64,000 nucleotides of DNA from Dipteronia dyeriana (GCA_032871835.1 CM065299.1:81845652-81909651); one strand, 5' to 3'. Positions 11,682 to 24,539 are shown, counted from the stretch's first letter. Numbers and translations: made by a program. The notes: generated by a model not told the origin, from the sequence alone.

Positions 11682-12982
11682 GTGATTCCTTTACCCATCA
11701 CAGTGGCGGGAAATGAGACTTATACCCTGGATCGACAACCATGTTGGATAGACACAATAGTGGATCATCTTCAAAAAGGGAGACTTTCTGGAGAGCCCGG
11801 CCAAGCTAGGAAAATCAAGAGGCTCTTAGTCCGGTATTGCTTGGTAGATGGTTACTTGTATAGAAGGGGCAAGTCCCTTCCTCTACTTCGATGTTTACAT
11901 CCGAAAGACGTCAAATGGGCATTGAGAGAGGTCCACTTCGGGGAATGCGGGAACCACACTAGAGGGGAGGCTCTGGCATACCAAGTGCTCCGCATGGGGT
12001 ACTATTGGCCAACCATCCATCAAGACGCAAAGAACTTAGTATGATCTTGCGAAGCATGCCAGAAGACCACGAACTTGAGTCACCTCCCGCCAGAGAGGTT
12101 TTCATCCCTTAGCTCACTATACCTCTTTGCTATGTGGGGAGTCGACTTGATCAGACCTCTTCCTACTGCTCCTGGTCAAGCCAAACATGTTATCGTGGCA
12201 ATTGACTATTTCACAAGATGGGTTGAAGCCGGACCACTATCCCAGATATCAGAAGAAAACACAACTAGATTCATTAAGAACGATATGGTTTGCAGATTCG
12301 GGACCCTCTCTAGTTATTGTAGCCGACCTCGGCAAGCAGTTCGACAATGTCTAGTTTAAGGATTTCTACGAGAGCTTGGGAGTCGACCTTAGATTTGCTT
12401 CAGTAGCCCACCCCCCAGACCAATGGTTTGGTGGAATCCACGAATAAAACCATTAAGAGGTTGTTAAAGATGAAGTTGCAGCAAAAAAAAGGCAAATGGA
12501 CAGAGGAGCTTCCCGAGGTCCTCTGGGCTTACCGCACCACGAGAAAAATAGAAACCGGGGAAACACCTTATTCTCTGGCCTTCGGGGTTGAAGCAGTTCT
12601 TCCCATTGAGCACAAACTGACGTCCTTTAAGGTCCAACATTTTGAAACAGGAAGCAACGAGGATAAGCTCCGAGCTAGCTTGGATCTCTTGGAACAAAAG
12701 CAGGATCGAGCAGCTGAGAATGTAGCGGTTTACTAGAGCAGAATTACCAGGTACTTAAACAAGAGGGTAAAAGCCCGGAACTTTAAGGAAGGGGACCTAG
12801 TTCTCAGGAAAGTAACGTTGAATACCAAGAAGAGGTCAGACGAAGTCTTGGGGCCTAACTAGGAAGGGCCATACCTAGTAAACGTGGTGATCCATAATGG
12901 GGCATACAAGCTCGAGGACATGAATGGCCGACTCATCGATCATACTTGGAATGCAGATCACTTAAGAAAATTCTACCCTTGA
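11682..12982 (+). pseudogene. Gypsy1 integrase (broken)
   Basis: The zinc-binding HHCC region includes HFGECGNHTRGEALAYQVL and, after a stop at about 12042, CEACQKTTNL. The core begins with MWGVDLIRPLPTAPG (first Asp) and continues VIVAIDYFTRWVEA. A frameshift near 12305 removes the second Asp from the frame, and a later block (12428-12736) holds KIETGETPYSLAFGVEAVL. The C-terminal domain ends HTWNADHLRKFYP with TGA at 12980-12982, which I take as the end of pol. Confidence 0.82.
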
Positions 12983-13980
12983 ACAGGGGACTCATGAGCA
13001 GGCTGTCTCCACCTAGTTTTTAATCTTCGACAATAATGTACTCCATCCTTTTTATCAATAAAGCATGTTTTCTTGTTTTCTCCATCTTCAACTATGTTCT
13101 ACAATGATTTAGGTCTACGTGGAAAATTTGACATTATCATTCCAAGACCAGGGGTTAGCCGGGGAAGCCCCCTCGGCACTCCTAACGCCTTGGCCGGGCA
13201 CTACCCCCTGCCAAGAAGGGTCTGAGTGTAAGAGCATAGTTTCCATACAGATCTCAAGACCATGAAATATCTAGATAACCCTCCTGATGCCTTGGTAGAG
13301 CTACCACCCTCAAGAAGGGTCTGAGTGTAAGAGCATAGTTGCCATCCAGATCTCGAGACCAGGAAATAGCTAGATAGCCCTCCTGATGCCTTGGTCTGGC
13401 TACAACCCCCAAGAAGGGTCTGGGTGTAAGAGCATAATTGCCATCAAGATCTCGAAGACCAGGAAATCGCTAGATAGCCCTCCTGATGCCGTAGTCGGGT
13501 TATCACCCCTCAAGAAGGACTCAAGTTTAAGAGTGTGGTAGCTCTCCCAGCCTAAGAAAATGCTAGATAGTTCTCCTTGATACCACATTCGGGCTATAAC
13601 CCCCTAAAGAAGCTCAAGGTCTATGATCAGACAAGGGGACTATCAACTAAAGTCACCGAGCTGCAAGTTTCTATTGAGAGTCAAACGCTCAAGCTAGCTA
13701 TCCACGTTCACGATTAAGCAGTTTTCTTATCTTGTTACTTTTCCCAAGCTAAATCAGGGTGCTACAGGGGATGAACCTATGTGCAAATCAGAATTTGAAC
13801 CAAGTCTAAAAGCTAAATTTCATTGATAAATTGGGGAGCTTATTCCCCGGTAAGGCTACAGCAAACAGGGAGCCCAACCCCTGGTTCCGGGCTACAAAAA
13901 AGTAAAGAATAACAATCAATCATGAGTAAAGATAGGGAGCCCACCCCCTTTTCCGGGCATTCAAAACAAGTTACAGGAAG
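12983..13980. repeat. Gypsy1 3' non-coding region with a 99 bp minisatellite (13214-13610)
   Basis: Units begin at 13214, 13313, 13412 and 13513 with AGAAGGGTCTGAGTGTAAGA or a close variant, so the periods are 99, 99 and 101 bp. The fourth unit is the most diverged and a partial fifth follows. The rest of the stretch to 13980 holds no coding signal. Confidence 0.85.
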
Positions 13981-13999
13981 ATGGGTTTAAACTTCTGCG

Positions 14000-16680
14000 T
14001 CCTCCTGATTTTTTCTAGCTTCTCCCTCCTCAGGATGAACCTCGCTCCCCCCTTTCCTTTCTGGTGGTCGCTCATCCTGGTTTGCCACCTCTGCCACCTC
14101 GCCCTAAGGATGCCCTTCAACGATTTGTTGCTCAGTTGGGTCCTCCTTCACGACCTCATTGACCACCGTCATGACCTCAGGAGGTATGGCTGCATCAAGA
14201 AGGTTGTCCATTGACTCTGGCATGATTTCCCCTCATATTGGCTCCTCCCTTGAAGCCACCTTAGGGGGACCTCGGGCTTCTGTAAGATCTCCTTCCTACT
14301 CCATGGGTAGAACCCCCCTCGAAGATTCACCGGGACCTGATGTTGGGAAGACAAGAGGAATAGGAGGAAGAGGGAGGTCTGGCCCAGCTGGATGTTTCCC
14401 TACTTCGACCATGTTAGAGGGATCTAGGTCATCACTTACGGGGCGAGACATCTCTGCAACCTTGGCCATTATCTCCTCCCTATCCCAGTTAGCAATAATC
14501 GATAGATCAAAGGGGGAAGGGAGGGCCTCAACGACTTGGTAGGATGCGTAGAAGTATCCCTCGCTAAAGGATGAGTCCACCTCAGCCTGAAGCTTGGCAA
14601 CTTGGGCTTGAAGAGCATGATTCTCAACATCTAACGCCTTCGCTTTTTCCTTCCAGTCATCCCTCTGGCTGGCTCATCACTTAGACCAAAGAGTTTCTTG
14701 ATCAAAAGATCGTTTCAGCCTTTCATGGTCACATCGAAGCTCAACCAGTTCTGTTTCCGTTTCCCTCTGGCTAGAAGTCATCTTCTGGACCAAAGATTGA
14801 GCCAGTGCTAGTAATCCCATGGCCCACTCAGCCTCGGCTTCAGCCCTAGCTGCCCGATCTCAAAGAAATGATACTTGGTGGCCCATGGCTACATTGAACT
14901 TGAAAGCCTGCAAAGCATGAAACGAAGGTTAGAAAGCAATCAAATCTCACAATCACAGAAAATAAAGGCAATGACTACCTCGGCCAAAAGGGCAGACCTC
15001 TTGGTAACTAGAAAATCCATGGGCATGGAAGCCATCCTAAAGAGCCGGCCACCCGGGCATGAAGCAACGAATTGCTTCAAAACCTCATATTGGCCAATCG
15101 AGCCCGATTGATGGTGGGGGCGAGAAGGGGGAATCTCAGGAGTACCAGCCTCGGGATCCCCTGAAGTCTGAACTACTTGGGATACAACTGGATCAACGGA
15201 AGGAGAGGGTAATGTAACTGGGGAAGTAGTGGCTGAAGCGGGAACCACTGGTGAGGGGGCAGAGGTGGATGTATCAATGGCTTGGGAAGCAGGTCCTCTT
15301 CGATTTAGAGCCTTTGCTGCCCGAGATGCGAGAACAACCATCTTAGACCTCATCTGGGAAGGCGATGAAGCAGGAACAAACAAGGTAGTGGCCATAATGA
15401 TTGCCCCCCCCCTTTTCGAGGTAGCCGAGAAGGCTCCCGGGGATGACTTGAAAGAAGGAGGAGGGATCCGAGCTTTCTAGGCTTTATGAGAATGTGGAGC
15501 AACCACAAAAACTGTTCAAAAAAGGGAAGAAATGGAGGATGTCAGAAGCAAATCAGTTAATGAAAACAAAGCATGATAGCTTAAAATTACTCGCAAAGGG
15601 AAGCATTGGAGATCCGCAGATACTTGTTCACCCTGCGGGGTCGAAGGGGTCAGCAGTTGGAAACTTCAAGTTCAGATAATTTCTGGCGAGGATAGTCTTC
15701 AGTACAGCCTCAGACTCAGCCGACATGGAGTCCCGATCCTATGAGGTTTTGTCACTAAAAGCAGTGGGAACCGCGAGCTCATGCCCGTCGATAAATACGG
15801 AGCTCCCCCAGTCCCCCCCTCCCCCGTTAGTATCCACTATTCCTTCCAAGCGGGGTCTTTTCTCGAAAAGCCGGGGATGATAAAGTTGAGTTTGTTTTTG
15901 GCCTTCGCATAGAACTGTCCTCAGGGACCTTCCGACAAGCTCCCGATCTGGAAAAGGTAGGCCAACTCTTCTGCCCATGGTTCCCGGGTGACATTGCCTA
16001 GCTCGTACTGTTCCCTCCACAGCACGAGGAAGCCAATCCGATGCCTTCAGAAGCCGGGCGTTAGTTGAAGGGGAGCTAGTTGAAGGGCATTAAGGGCCCA
16101 CCTAAGAGTGGGGTGAAAGGGGAGCCTGACCCCGTTCTCAAAGGCCACCAAATGAATGGGAAGCACGCCCGTAGGAGGATTATAAACATCATAGTTCCTA
16201 TGGGGAATTGTGAGGGTAACACCCTTAGGAATGTCGTATTTATCCCAAAGGCGGTTAACCTATTGTGGGTCAACGGTGGAATCGAGAATAACCCTAGATT
16301 CTGAAGGAAGAGGCGTCGCTGAAGGAAGCCCCGCCACAGTAACTTGAACCTCCCCAGTCGTCAACTAAGTTTAGAGGGTTGTCGGTTTGATTAGAGAAGC
16401 CGGAACCGATTGAGACGTTCCTACCAGAGCGACGCCGCTGGCGGACTGGGAAGGAGTCCTCGTCACTCGAGATTCCTCACACCTTGTTTTGAGGAACCAG
16501 GTTAGAGTCTCCAGTGCCCTCGACCAAGGCTTCAATGCTATCAGAGGAGTTCGACATTGTTGGGTGAAAAGAGCTTGAAGGTAGGCGAAAGATAAATAGG
16601 TGGTCGAAGAAAACAAGTAAATGAGAAGAAATCTGTAAGTTCAAGATTGAGAGAAAGTGTGAAGAAACGGGCAATGAGTT
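14000..16680 (-). pseudogene. Gypsy1 antisense ORF, 'putative gypsy-type transposon' family (PF04195-like), broken
   Basis: Between integrase and 3' LTR the minus strand carries a decayed protein. Its N-terminal core is readable at about 16265-16080 as VNRLWDKYDIPKG, VTLTIPHRNYDVYNPPTG, PIHLVAFENGVRLPFHP and TLRWALNALQ. That wording belongs to the plant family annotated as putative gypsy-type transposon protein (PF04195). A Ser/Pro-rich middle lies at 14940-15395 and an acidic C-terminal piece (EGYFYASYQVVEALPSPFDL) at 14296-14580. Several stops and frame changes break it. Such antisense ORFs are known from Tat-lineage elements; their role is unknown. Confidence 0.7.
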
Positions 16681-16898
16681 TGAATTTAAATAGAGGTTAG
16701 GGGTGTAATGAAGTCGGTGATATCCTCGGAAAGATCACCTCAAGCCACGGAGAGAACCATATTGCAACTGGTTTTCCTCGAAGAACACACAAATTCAAGT
16801 TCGACACATAACTTTAGCAATTAATAAGAAGATTTCGTTCGAGATTCTCAGTAATTATCTCATAACGGGAAAAATTTCTCAATTAAACAGGGAATCCG

Positions 16899-16926
16899 AC
16901 TCCAACTCCAACTCCAACTCCAACTC
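16899..16926. repeat. CTCCAA hexamer microsatellite
   Basis: About four to five tandem copies of CTCCAA lie just before the Gypsy1 3' LTR. Confidence 0.8.
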
Positions 16927-16944
16927 TACCTATGGTGTTCAAGT

Positions 16945-16957
16945 CATAGGGGACTTC
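16945..16957 (+). other. Gypsy1 polypurine tract
   Basis: The sequence CATAGGGGACTTC abuts the 3' LTR start (TG at 16958). A short purine run at this place primes plus-strand DNA synthesis; this one is interrupted and is a weak match. Confidence 0.5.
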
Positions 16958-18094
16958 TGTTAATAGTAAAATTTGGTCAGTGGTCAAAGAGAAATTTTTC
17001 ACTCTCCCAGCCCAAGTCGAAGCCCAAAGTCGACATTCATGAAACCCCGGATGTACCATAAAAATACCCCGCAGAAGCACAGAGGGGGCGTCAGATTTCA
17101 AAACTATAGGGGAAAAAGCTAGGAACGACCAGGTGTAGCCACCACGCGAGCACTAAAGTCCGGGCTTCCCAAGGTCATCTACCTAGGAACCTTGGTTTAT
17201 GGGGTCGGGCTCCTCAACCACCCTGTGAAGGCCAGGGGGGTCGCCAAACTTAAGAAATTTTTAAAAGAAACCCAACAAGCAAAGCAAGCCTCCTCTGGGG
17301 TAAGGCTTTTAGAAGAGAAACGTAATTCATGGCCTGAATGAGAAGCCCACCAACCTCTCCAGAAGCCCGTCGTTCCCGTTGGGCATGGAAGAAGAATCTC
17401 GCCTAGTCTACACTACCTCTAGTAAGTGCCAATGAGTCTATCCCAAGCTTATCTGAATAGAGCCAAAGCATGGATTTACCTCGCTTTATAAGACAACGAC
17501 TAGTTAATTCGGCAACCTCCATGAAGAAAGTGTCGTGAGTACACACAAGATCAAATCTACGTAACAAACAAAATTAAATCCACGTATGCGTAAGTCAAGA
17601 GTTTGATTCTAAAAAAGAAAAAAACTTATCACCATCAACGATATCATCGAATCCAATAACAAGTCAAATTCAAATGACGAATCTCGCCCGATAAGAAGGA
17701 AACGGATTCATGGGATCCAAGTGGCCAAGCATGGTAAGGAGAGATATATGAAAAAAAAAAAGAGAAAAGAAAGAAGAGATCTAGACGATAAGAAAAAGAG
17801 GAAAAGAGGAAAAGAGGGCCTAAATTCTGTAATCAGAACACGGCCGCCGTTGTTTCCACTATTCGACAAGTACAAAGTGACCACCTTCCTACGTCCCAGA
17901 TAATGTATGAGAGAGAATTATGTATATCAAAGTGATCGATAATAAAAGCTCCCGTTTTTCATTATTATAGAAATCTTCATTCCCATCTAAGCAGGTTAGG
18001 TATCAAAGGTACCGACCCCGGCCACCACCTCCGTGGTAGTGGTCTCGAGGGTGTTAGTATGAATTTCTCATCCTGAGCAACTTTCCCGTTAACA
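16958..18094 (+). repeat. Gypsy1 3' LTR
   Basis: It matches 5879-7048 throughout but lacks about 45 bp corresponding to roughly 6636-6682 of the 5' LTR, the piece with the TATAAATA motif. It ends CCCGTTAACA and is followed by the target duplicate CTAAT. Confidence 0.9.
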
Positions 18095-18102
18095 CTAATT
18101 AC

Positions 18103-18256
18103 TGTTGTAAATTAATGCGTAAATAACAAATAAAGAAGAGAAACTAAGATAGATTAAAAACAAACAAAGAAATATAGGCGAAGAAACACATGAGAGAAAC
18201 AGAGCTTCTGTTCTTTTTATTAGTATATAGAATACAATGATCCACCTTTCACAACA
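18103..18256 (-). repeat. Copia1 3' LTR (left, internally deleted)
   Basis: It is 154 bp long. The first ~135 bp and last ~16 bp match the right LTR, but about 173 bp between them are missing. Confidence 0.85.
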
Positions 18257-18289
18257 CTCCCCCTTGGAGTTTCACCACTTGTATTTTAA

Positions 18290-18800
18290 TTTGTTAGGTA
18301 AAACCCAATGTGATAAAAACCTCATCAATAATATATACAATGATTTTCTGAATCTTGTGGTGTTGGACGTTCTCAAAACTATCTCATTAAAAACATTGTC
18401 AGGAAAACCCAGTGGGATGAAATCTGATCGAAGGGAAAAAGAGTATAGTGTACATATGTCTAGAATTATTGTTTTCTTTACAACATTTCTCATAATTATA
18501 CTTTGCTAAGAAAAAAAAAACCCAGTGGGATAAAGACCTGAGCAACGATATTCAATGATCTGTTGGATTAAAATAATATTTATGATGATCTTTTGAATCA
18601 AGGTAACATATATACGATGATTAGCAAGATCAAAGTAATAGTTACAATGATCTTCTTGATCAAAACAACATATATACGATGATCAACCGGATCACTGTAA
18701 TTTTTATGATGATCTTTATGGATCAAATGATTTCTGGGTGTGCTTAGAGAATTGCCTCATTAAAACCTTATCAGGAAAATTCAATGGGACAAAAAACCTG
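18290..18800. repeat. Copia1 3' non-coding tandem motifs
   Basis: An AAAACCCAGTGGGATAAA-like motif recurs near 18300, 18408, 18519 and 18777. Between 18530 and 18730 a roughly 60 bp unit with GATGATC...GGATCAAA...ACATATATACGATGATC is repeated about three times with divergence. No coding signal is seen from here to 19909. Confidence 0.6.
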
Positions 18801-19909
18801 ATTGGAAGGAAAAAGAGTACAATGCACATATGCCCCAATATAATTAATATACTTCATTTGATATGCTCCCCCTGATGGGACGCTTCCTCTGATGGGACGC
18901 TCCCCCTGATAAAAATTCTTTTGGAGCAATCTTATTGATTGCTAAACTAAAGCATATGGATGTTTATTTCATGAAATAACATCATAAATAATTAGAGGGG
19001 ATTATAAGCAAAGACTTGCTTTATGGAGTAATATCCATATGGAATCTTTTCAACATATTCTGATTAATAGATAAGCATTCCATTTTATCTATGCTCGATC
19101 TTCAGGTCGATACAATATTTACTTTCTCATTTCTTTATGAAGACACATGAGTATTTAATATTTACTATATCCCTATCTTATCGGATATTGACTAAGACGG
19201 TTATACAAAATTCGTTCGTATTGTTTTTAATCCATATAATAATTTTTATATGTTCATCAAATACAGATTATGAGAGCTCGATTTATATGCTTCTAGCATT
19301 TTCAATCCTTCATGGATTATAAATATCTGCATTGAGTGAATCATATAGATAAATGATTACTACGCCTAGAAGACGTATTTCAAACCTTTCAAAGGCAACC
19401 AAATTTATCAAAAATGCGGAACGTAATCATATTCAATACTTTTGAATACCAAGTTTCTGTGAGAAATTTTGTACTACGAGTCGTGTCTCATATCTCACGA
19501 TCTCGTTTTTCTCATTACGTTTCCGTATAAAGACCCATCATTATGTTTGGCTTATGAAGTTAATTCTTCTTGAATTGTTTTTTTTTTCATTTATGTCAAT
19601 CATGCCTTTGTCTACAATCATTGATATTTATGAAAATCATAATTCTCATTTATAATTTCAATAGCGCAACTGTGTATATAAATACATCATCAATGATTGT
19701 TTTCTTATGATTCCATATTTCTCTAGAAATTTTCTCAATATCTATATTCTTGTATCTTTGCTGAGATTACTTCCATATCAATGGATTTATTCACTTCAAC
19801 GACTTGTATAGAAATTTTCTTAATTTCAATATACTTGTATCTCTGATGAGATTTCTTCCATTTCAATGGATTTAGTCATTTCATAGACTTGTGTCTCTTT
19901 AGATATATC

Positions 19910-22375
19910 TGTTAGGATTATGCTCAATATCAAGAGTGTAATATTGTAATTAACAATCTTTTTATATGAATAAAGTGATTTCTAGTTTAACAAATCTTAT
20001 AACATTTATAGTTTAATTATTATAATTGTCAAAAGTAAATAATCATAAGGTCAAAAGACTATGAGAAAAGAAGAACTGTTCATACATCTCGATATGTATG
20101 AGGTAGACACAATTCTTTAGTTAGTCTTGAATAATATTCACAACTTAAGATAGAAGGTTGAGCGTCTTTATCTTGTCAAAGTTGTAGATTCTTTTGCTAG
20201 CATTTGAGTGGGATCAAATGTGTTATGATGAGTCTAAAATCATCAAAGTGTGGTGCCTTTGGGCAAAAGAATCTAGTGCACTGGGTGCATTGAATATGAT
20301 TAAAATGAAATACTTTATCTAGAACCGTCAATGGATAAAAGTTTTCATTTGAAGACAATCAGAGAGTCTATCTCAATCCTGAGATAAATGATGGACTTAT
20401 GGTTGCAAGTGTTATCATAGTCTATTCTCGATAGTTTGGTGGTATTCATTTGTTAATCGATAGAGGACTTCTTTTATAGATATGGACATCGTGACTCCAT
20501 TTATTGAATGGGAGTAGAATACCATCATATGGATATTTTGAGGTATTGAGGTATTGGATATTAAATCTTAACGTTAAGTTTTCAATAGTGTCTATTGAAA
20601 CATGGCTTCTGGACAAGTCAAAATATCCAAGTTCAAAATGTGGTCATATGAGTAAATATGGTAACTTAGAGAGCTATAGACGGTTTATGAGCTCTTGGCG
20701 ATTACTGGTATTCTTCACGAGGATACATTTTCTCCAATAAGGTTATCTAGGTACGAATGAGTAACATCAACTTATTCTATCTTTATTTAAGAGTTCAATT
20801 TTAGTTCTTTAGTGGAATGAACTAAAATTAAATAGATCGGACCTAATTGAATCATTTGTTGATTGTGATTGGATTGTGTCTATTGGAGCTTAAATTTAGA
20901 TAGCCCGCCAAGATCCCTAATCCACACGAACTTTCATGGATCACTTGATATATTCTACCGGACCAATTTAGGGGTCTATCTAGAATTGTATTAAGGCATG
21001 TGAACTTGTTTCTTTTTGTAAGAATAGGTCTAGTTCACATGTGGACTTTTTATTAAGGTTCAATGGATTTAATAAAAAAAAAATATATATATATATATAA
21101 GGCCTTTATATTAAGGTATAGGCGGCAAAGGCTATTAATAATAGCTTTAATATATTATTTTTTATTTAATTATTTAATTAAAAGAGAATTAATTAATTTG
21201 TTGATTAATTAATTATTTAATTAAAATTCAAAATCTTTTCCTAGTAGGAGATGATCTCCTAAAACTATACTATTGTTGGTAGTATAGTTAATGTTAAAGA
21301 TTATATTTGATAAGTAGATAAATAAAATGAGTTATTTATCTAATCAAATTAGGAAGTCTTTAATATGGTTACAAATACACTATTGAGTTGGATTAGGAGT
21401 CTTGGTGTAGGAAAGAATTTTTTTTTGGAAAATGATTCTTAGTCACCAAGTAAAACTACTTAGTGGTAGAATTCTTATTTGAAAAGGATTCATAACCAGC
21501 AAGTTAATCTACCTAAGGATAGGAATCTTGTCCATCAAGTAATCCTTCTTAGGAAAGATTGAACTCTCCTAACCTATAACAAAGACATAAAATTCGGCCA
21601 ACAACATATGGTTATAGGAGAAGTTAGATTTCCTTTTAGATAAGGACTCTTAACTACCAAATAAATCCACCTTAGAAAAAGATACTTGACAACCAAGTAA
21701 ATCCTTCTTAGGAAAGGATTTATGATCCTATATATATATATGTGCATGGTGAATTTCGGTCATGAGTAAGGCAATTTAGAGGTGATTTCGGCCAAGCTAA
21801 TTTTTCTAAGAGAAGAATTTGGTTATCATAGGAATTTTGAGGGAGAAAAAAATGATTTTACTCTAGACAAAATTCGATCATCTCTAAGCATAAGTGTGGG
21901 AATTCGGCCAAGTAGAGAAAAAAGGGGAACGCTTTTGTATTCGATAGTATACTAATATCCTTTACATCAAAAGGGTTTTGTGTACAACATCGAATCAAGA
22001 TTCACACGAGTTTCAATCAAATTGATTGATAATTCACAAGTGACCAGACGTTCTTGGATTTTTCTCTTGGAGGATATTTGTAACTAACAAAGAAAAGATT
22101 TTTGCTTTGTCTCCATCCTCAGGAATACAATTTAAAGAAAGGGAGCCCACACTCCTAGGTGATTCACGTTCGTGATTGGATTGGAAGATCTTGTGGAATC
22201 AATTCGGCGCTTGTTCAATCGTCATGCGAAAAAGGTACGATACTTTTATATACATCAATTAATCTAGGGTTAAGGTTCTCATTGCATGAAAGGAAATTTT
22301 TATTTATTTATACGCAAACCCTAGTTTTGTTTTTATCACGCTTCCGTTGCGTTTCTAAACTGTTTTTTCCCTACA
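19910..22375. mobile_element. 2466 bp non-coding TG...CA element, probable solo LTR, nested in Copia1
   Basis: It starts TGTTAGGATTATGCTC and ends TTTTTTCCCTACA, and ATATC flanks both sides (19905-19909 and 22376-22380). These are the marks of an LTR-retroelement integration. No second copy of the start lies inside, no primer site or gene is visible, and the end region (CGCTTCCGTTGCG...CTACA) resembles the end of a copia LTR. A solo LTR left by LTR-LTR recombination is the simplest reading; a non-autonomous LTR element is the alternative. A diverged 'AAGGATTC..ACCAAGTAAATC..CTTAGG' unit is repeated about five times at 21420-21730. Confidence 0.8.
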
Positions 22376-23343
22376 ATATCAGACTCTTAAAGAGTTGATT
22401 TAGAGAAAGTGGATTTATTCATAACTCAAGTTTTTTTACCGTTGGGATCCCAATAACAATACCTTTCAAAAAGGTTCATAATCTTATAATATGCCTCAGA
22501 TGATTTATTTGTTGCATTTCGCTTTGATTGTTCTGCATGAACAATTGCCCAGCCGAGGTTTATGAGATAACAACTTATAAAATCTTGTTAATCTTTAATT
22601 TACCATGTAACAGATTAATAATCACCTAATGATCAATTATCTTCTGTATTTGAGAGATACGAAGATTGAAATGAGACACATATATATAAAGAATCGAATC
22701 GGTATCTCTATTTTGTATATAAGTAACTTTTCATCGACTTCTTTTCTAGAGAAACTTTCCCATCTAAAAATTAATCAATAAGATAATATACAGATTGTGC
22801 GTAAAAATAAACTATCAAAAGTTTAAATGATCTAATAGAAGATTATTCAAAATCAACATTAATCTCATAATGATATAGAGGCTTTATCTTAGATCATGCA
22901 AGAGATGCAAATAAAGATATATACAACACAATCAAATATCTTAAAGACTGAGTAAGTCCCTATATAGAAATCGATAACTGTACTATCAAAAGTTCTCGCA
23001 AATACCTGGAAACTTTTAACAAGTAATTCCTCTGATCCATTTTGATTATGAGCATATCTGAAAACTAGATGTTGAACATCTATCCCAGTTGATTTGCAAT
23101 ATTCATCAAATATATTGTAAGTTCAATCAAGTTAATATACCTGAAAAACTAATAATCAATACAAGTAATATGACGATGTTTGATAATGAACAAACATGTG
23201 ATCATCTCATAGATGCATCAACTAAAACCATATAATAATGAAATGGATCATTGGTGGATGAATATGTCCATATATATTCCTTGAATTCTTTATAGGAATG
23301 ATGAGGATCCAAAACCAACTTTTATAATAATATGGTTTTACAA

Positions 23344-23583
23344 TTAGTTTCCTCTGTGAATATGCAGTACATAAGTTCCCATTGGATAAAGAATTTTTTG
23401 GTACTTTAATCGATATCCATGAGAAATTTCAATGATTCTACGTATCATTATAGATTCTGGGTGACTGATACGATCACGCCAAAGTATAAACATTTTGGGA
23501 TCTAGGAACTTTTGATTCATAACTGCATAAACATCTACACTATTTGTTATAGTGTAATATAATTCAAATGATAAAGCACACAA
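23344..23583 (-). pseudogene. Copia1 GAG-pre-integrase fragment
   Basis: The minus strand encodes about 79 residues including DPKMFILWRDRISHPESIMI and RRIIEISHGYRLKYQKIL. This is the GAG-pre-integrase block (PF13976) found between protease and integrase of copia polyproteins. The expected zinc-binding Cys residues and the integrase core are not readable downstream. It shows the element's orientation and family. Confidence 0.75.
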
Positions 23584-24539
23584 CTTTTCTATAATGAGTT
23601 CCTGACCTGAATTATGAGAAGTAATGCATATATATTAATTATTCTCATTACTTATATTTTCAATATGATATCCATACATCCGTATATCTTTAGAACTAAA
23701 CAGATTCCTTTATATTCTGTTTGAATGATATAAAGTATCATCGATACACAATCAAATACCATCTAGTAATAAGATTGTGGCTCTTCTAGAGCCTTTAATC
23801 AGATCTGTTGAAACTGATCTGATATTAACCTTATATACCCTTGAAATAAACATATTTCTTTATGTTCTATTTAAATAATATCAAGTATCATTGATATATA
23901 ATTTAGTATTGTTTGATAACAATATCGTGGCTCTTCCAGAGCTTTCTTTTAGATCCATTGGATCTGAAAACAGTATTAACATTTGCTCAGAGCAAAGTCA
24001 AATTCATAAAATATATCTGGCTCTGTAGAAACTGTATAAATCATTTTACACTCTCGACAGGATGTTTATTTTCTTTCTAGGAATTTTATAGACATTATAT
24101 GTAATGTCATTTTATACCTCATCTGAAATAATAATAATCTGTCCTTTTTTTTTCGTAGGTTTATTCTGTAAACCATTTTCTCTTGTCATTTACAAACATC
24201 CACTCTTGGGGTATGTTTTGATATCTCATAAATTTAAATATATCAAAATTTACTCTCTTGATATTTACTCTTTCAAGAGCAAGTATAAAATAGATAAAAT
24301 ATCCTTTACAATATACGTGATATTAGGATTTTAAATCCTTTTATGATAATCACAGCATCCTGATGGATGTGTATGAAATGGATAACATATTATTTCCAAA
24401 TTCATTTATTCGTTAGAATCTTAAATCCTTTTATGATACTTACAATATCCTGATGGATGTGTAGATCATTTTTCTCAAATGAATAACATGTAAACATAAC
24501 ACTTCATATTCTGAACGAGTTTAAAACCCCAGGTTTCAA

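Larger units (their letters stand above)
5879..18094 (+). mobile_element. Gypsy1: Tat-type Ty3/gypsy LTR retrotransposon, complete but decayed
   Basis: The element has TG...CA LTRs of 1170 and 1137 bp and a perfect 5 bp target duplication, CTAAT, at 5874-5878 and 18095-18099. A primer site lies after the 5' LTR and a purine tract before the 3' LTR. Its order is gag, protease, RT, RNase H, a second archaeal-type RNase H, integrase, then about 4 kb of 3' sequence with a minisatellite and an antisense ORF. The second RNase H and the antisense ORF are marks of the Tat lineage. Stops and frameshifts occur in every coding block, so it cannot move by itself. It split the NDX upstream region. Confidence 0.92.

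Noticed and set aside
13981..14542. Two plus-strand frames of 77 and 127 codons in the Gypsy1 3' region
   Set aside because: They are opposite to the antisense ORF remnant, whose minus-strand frame has the recognisable wording.
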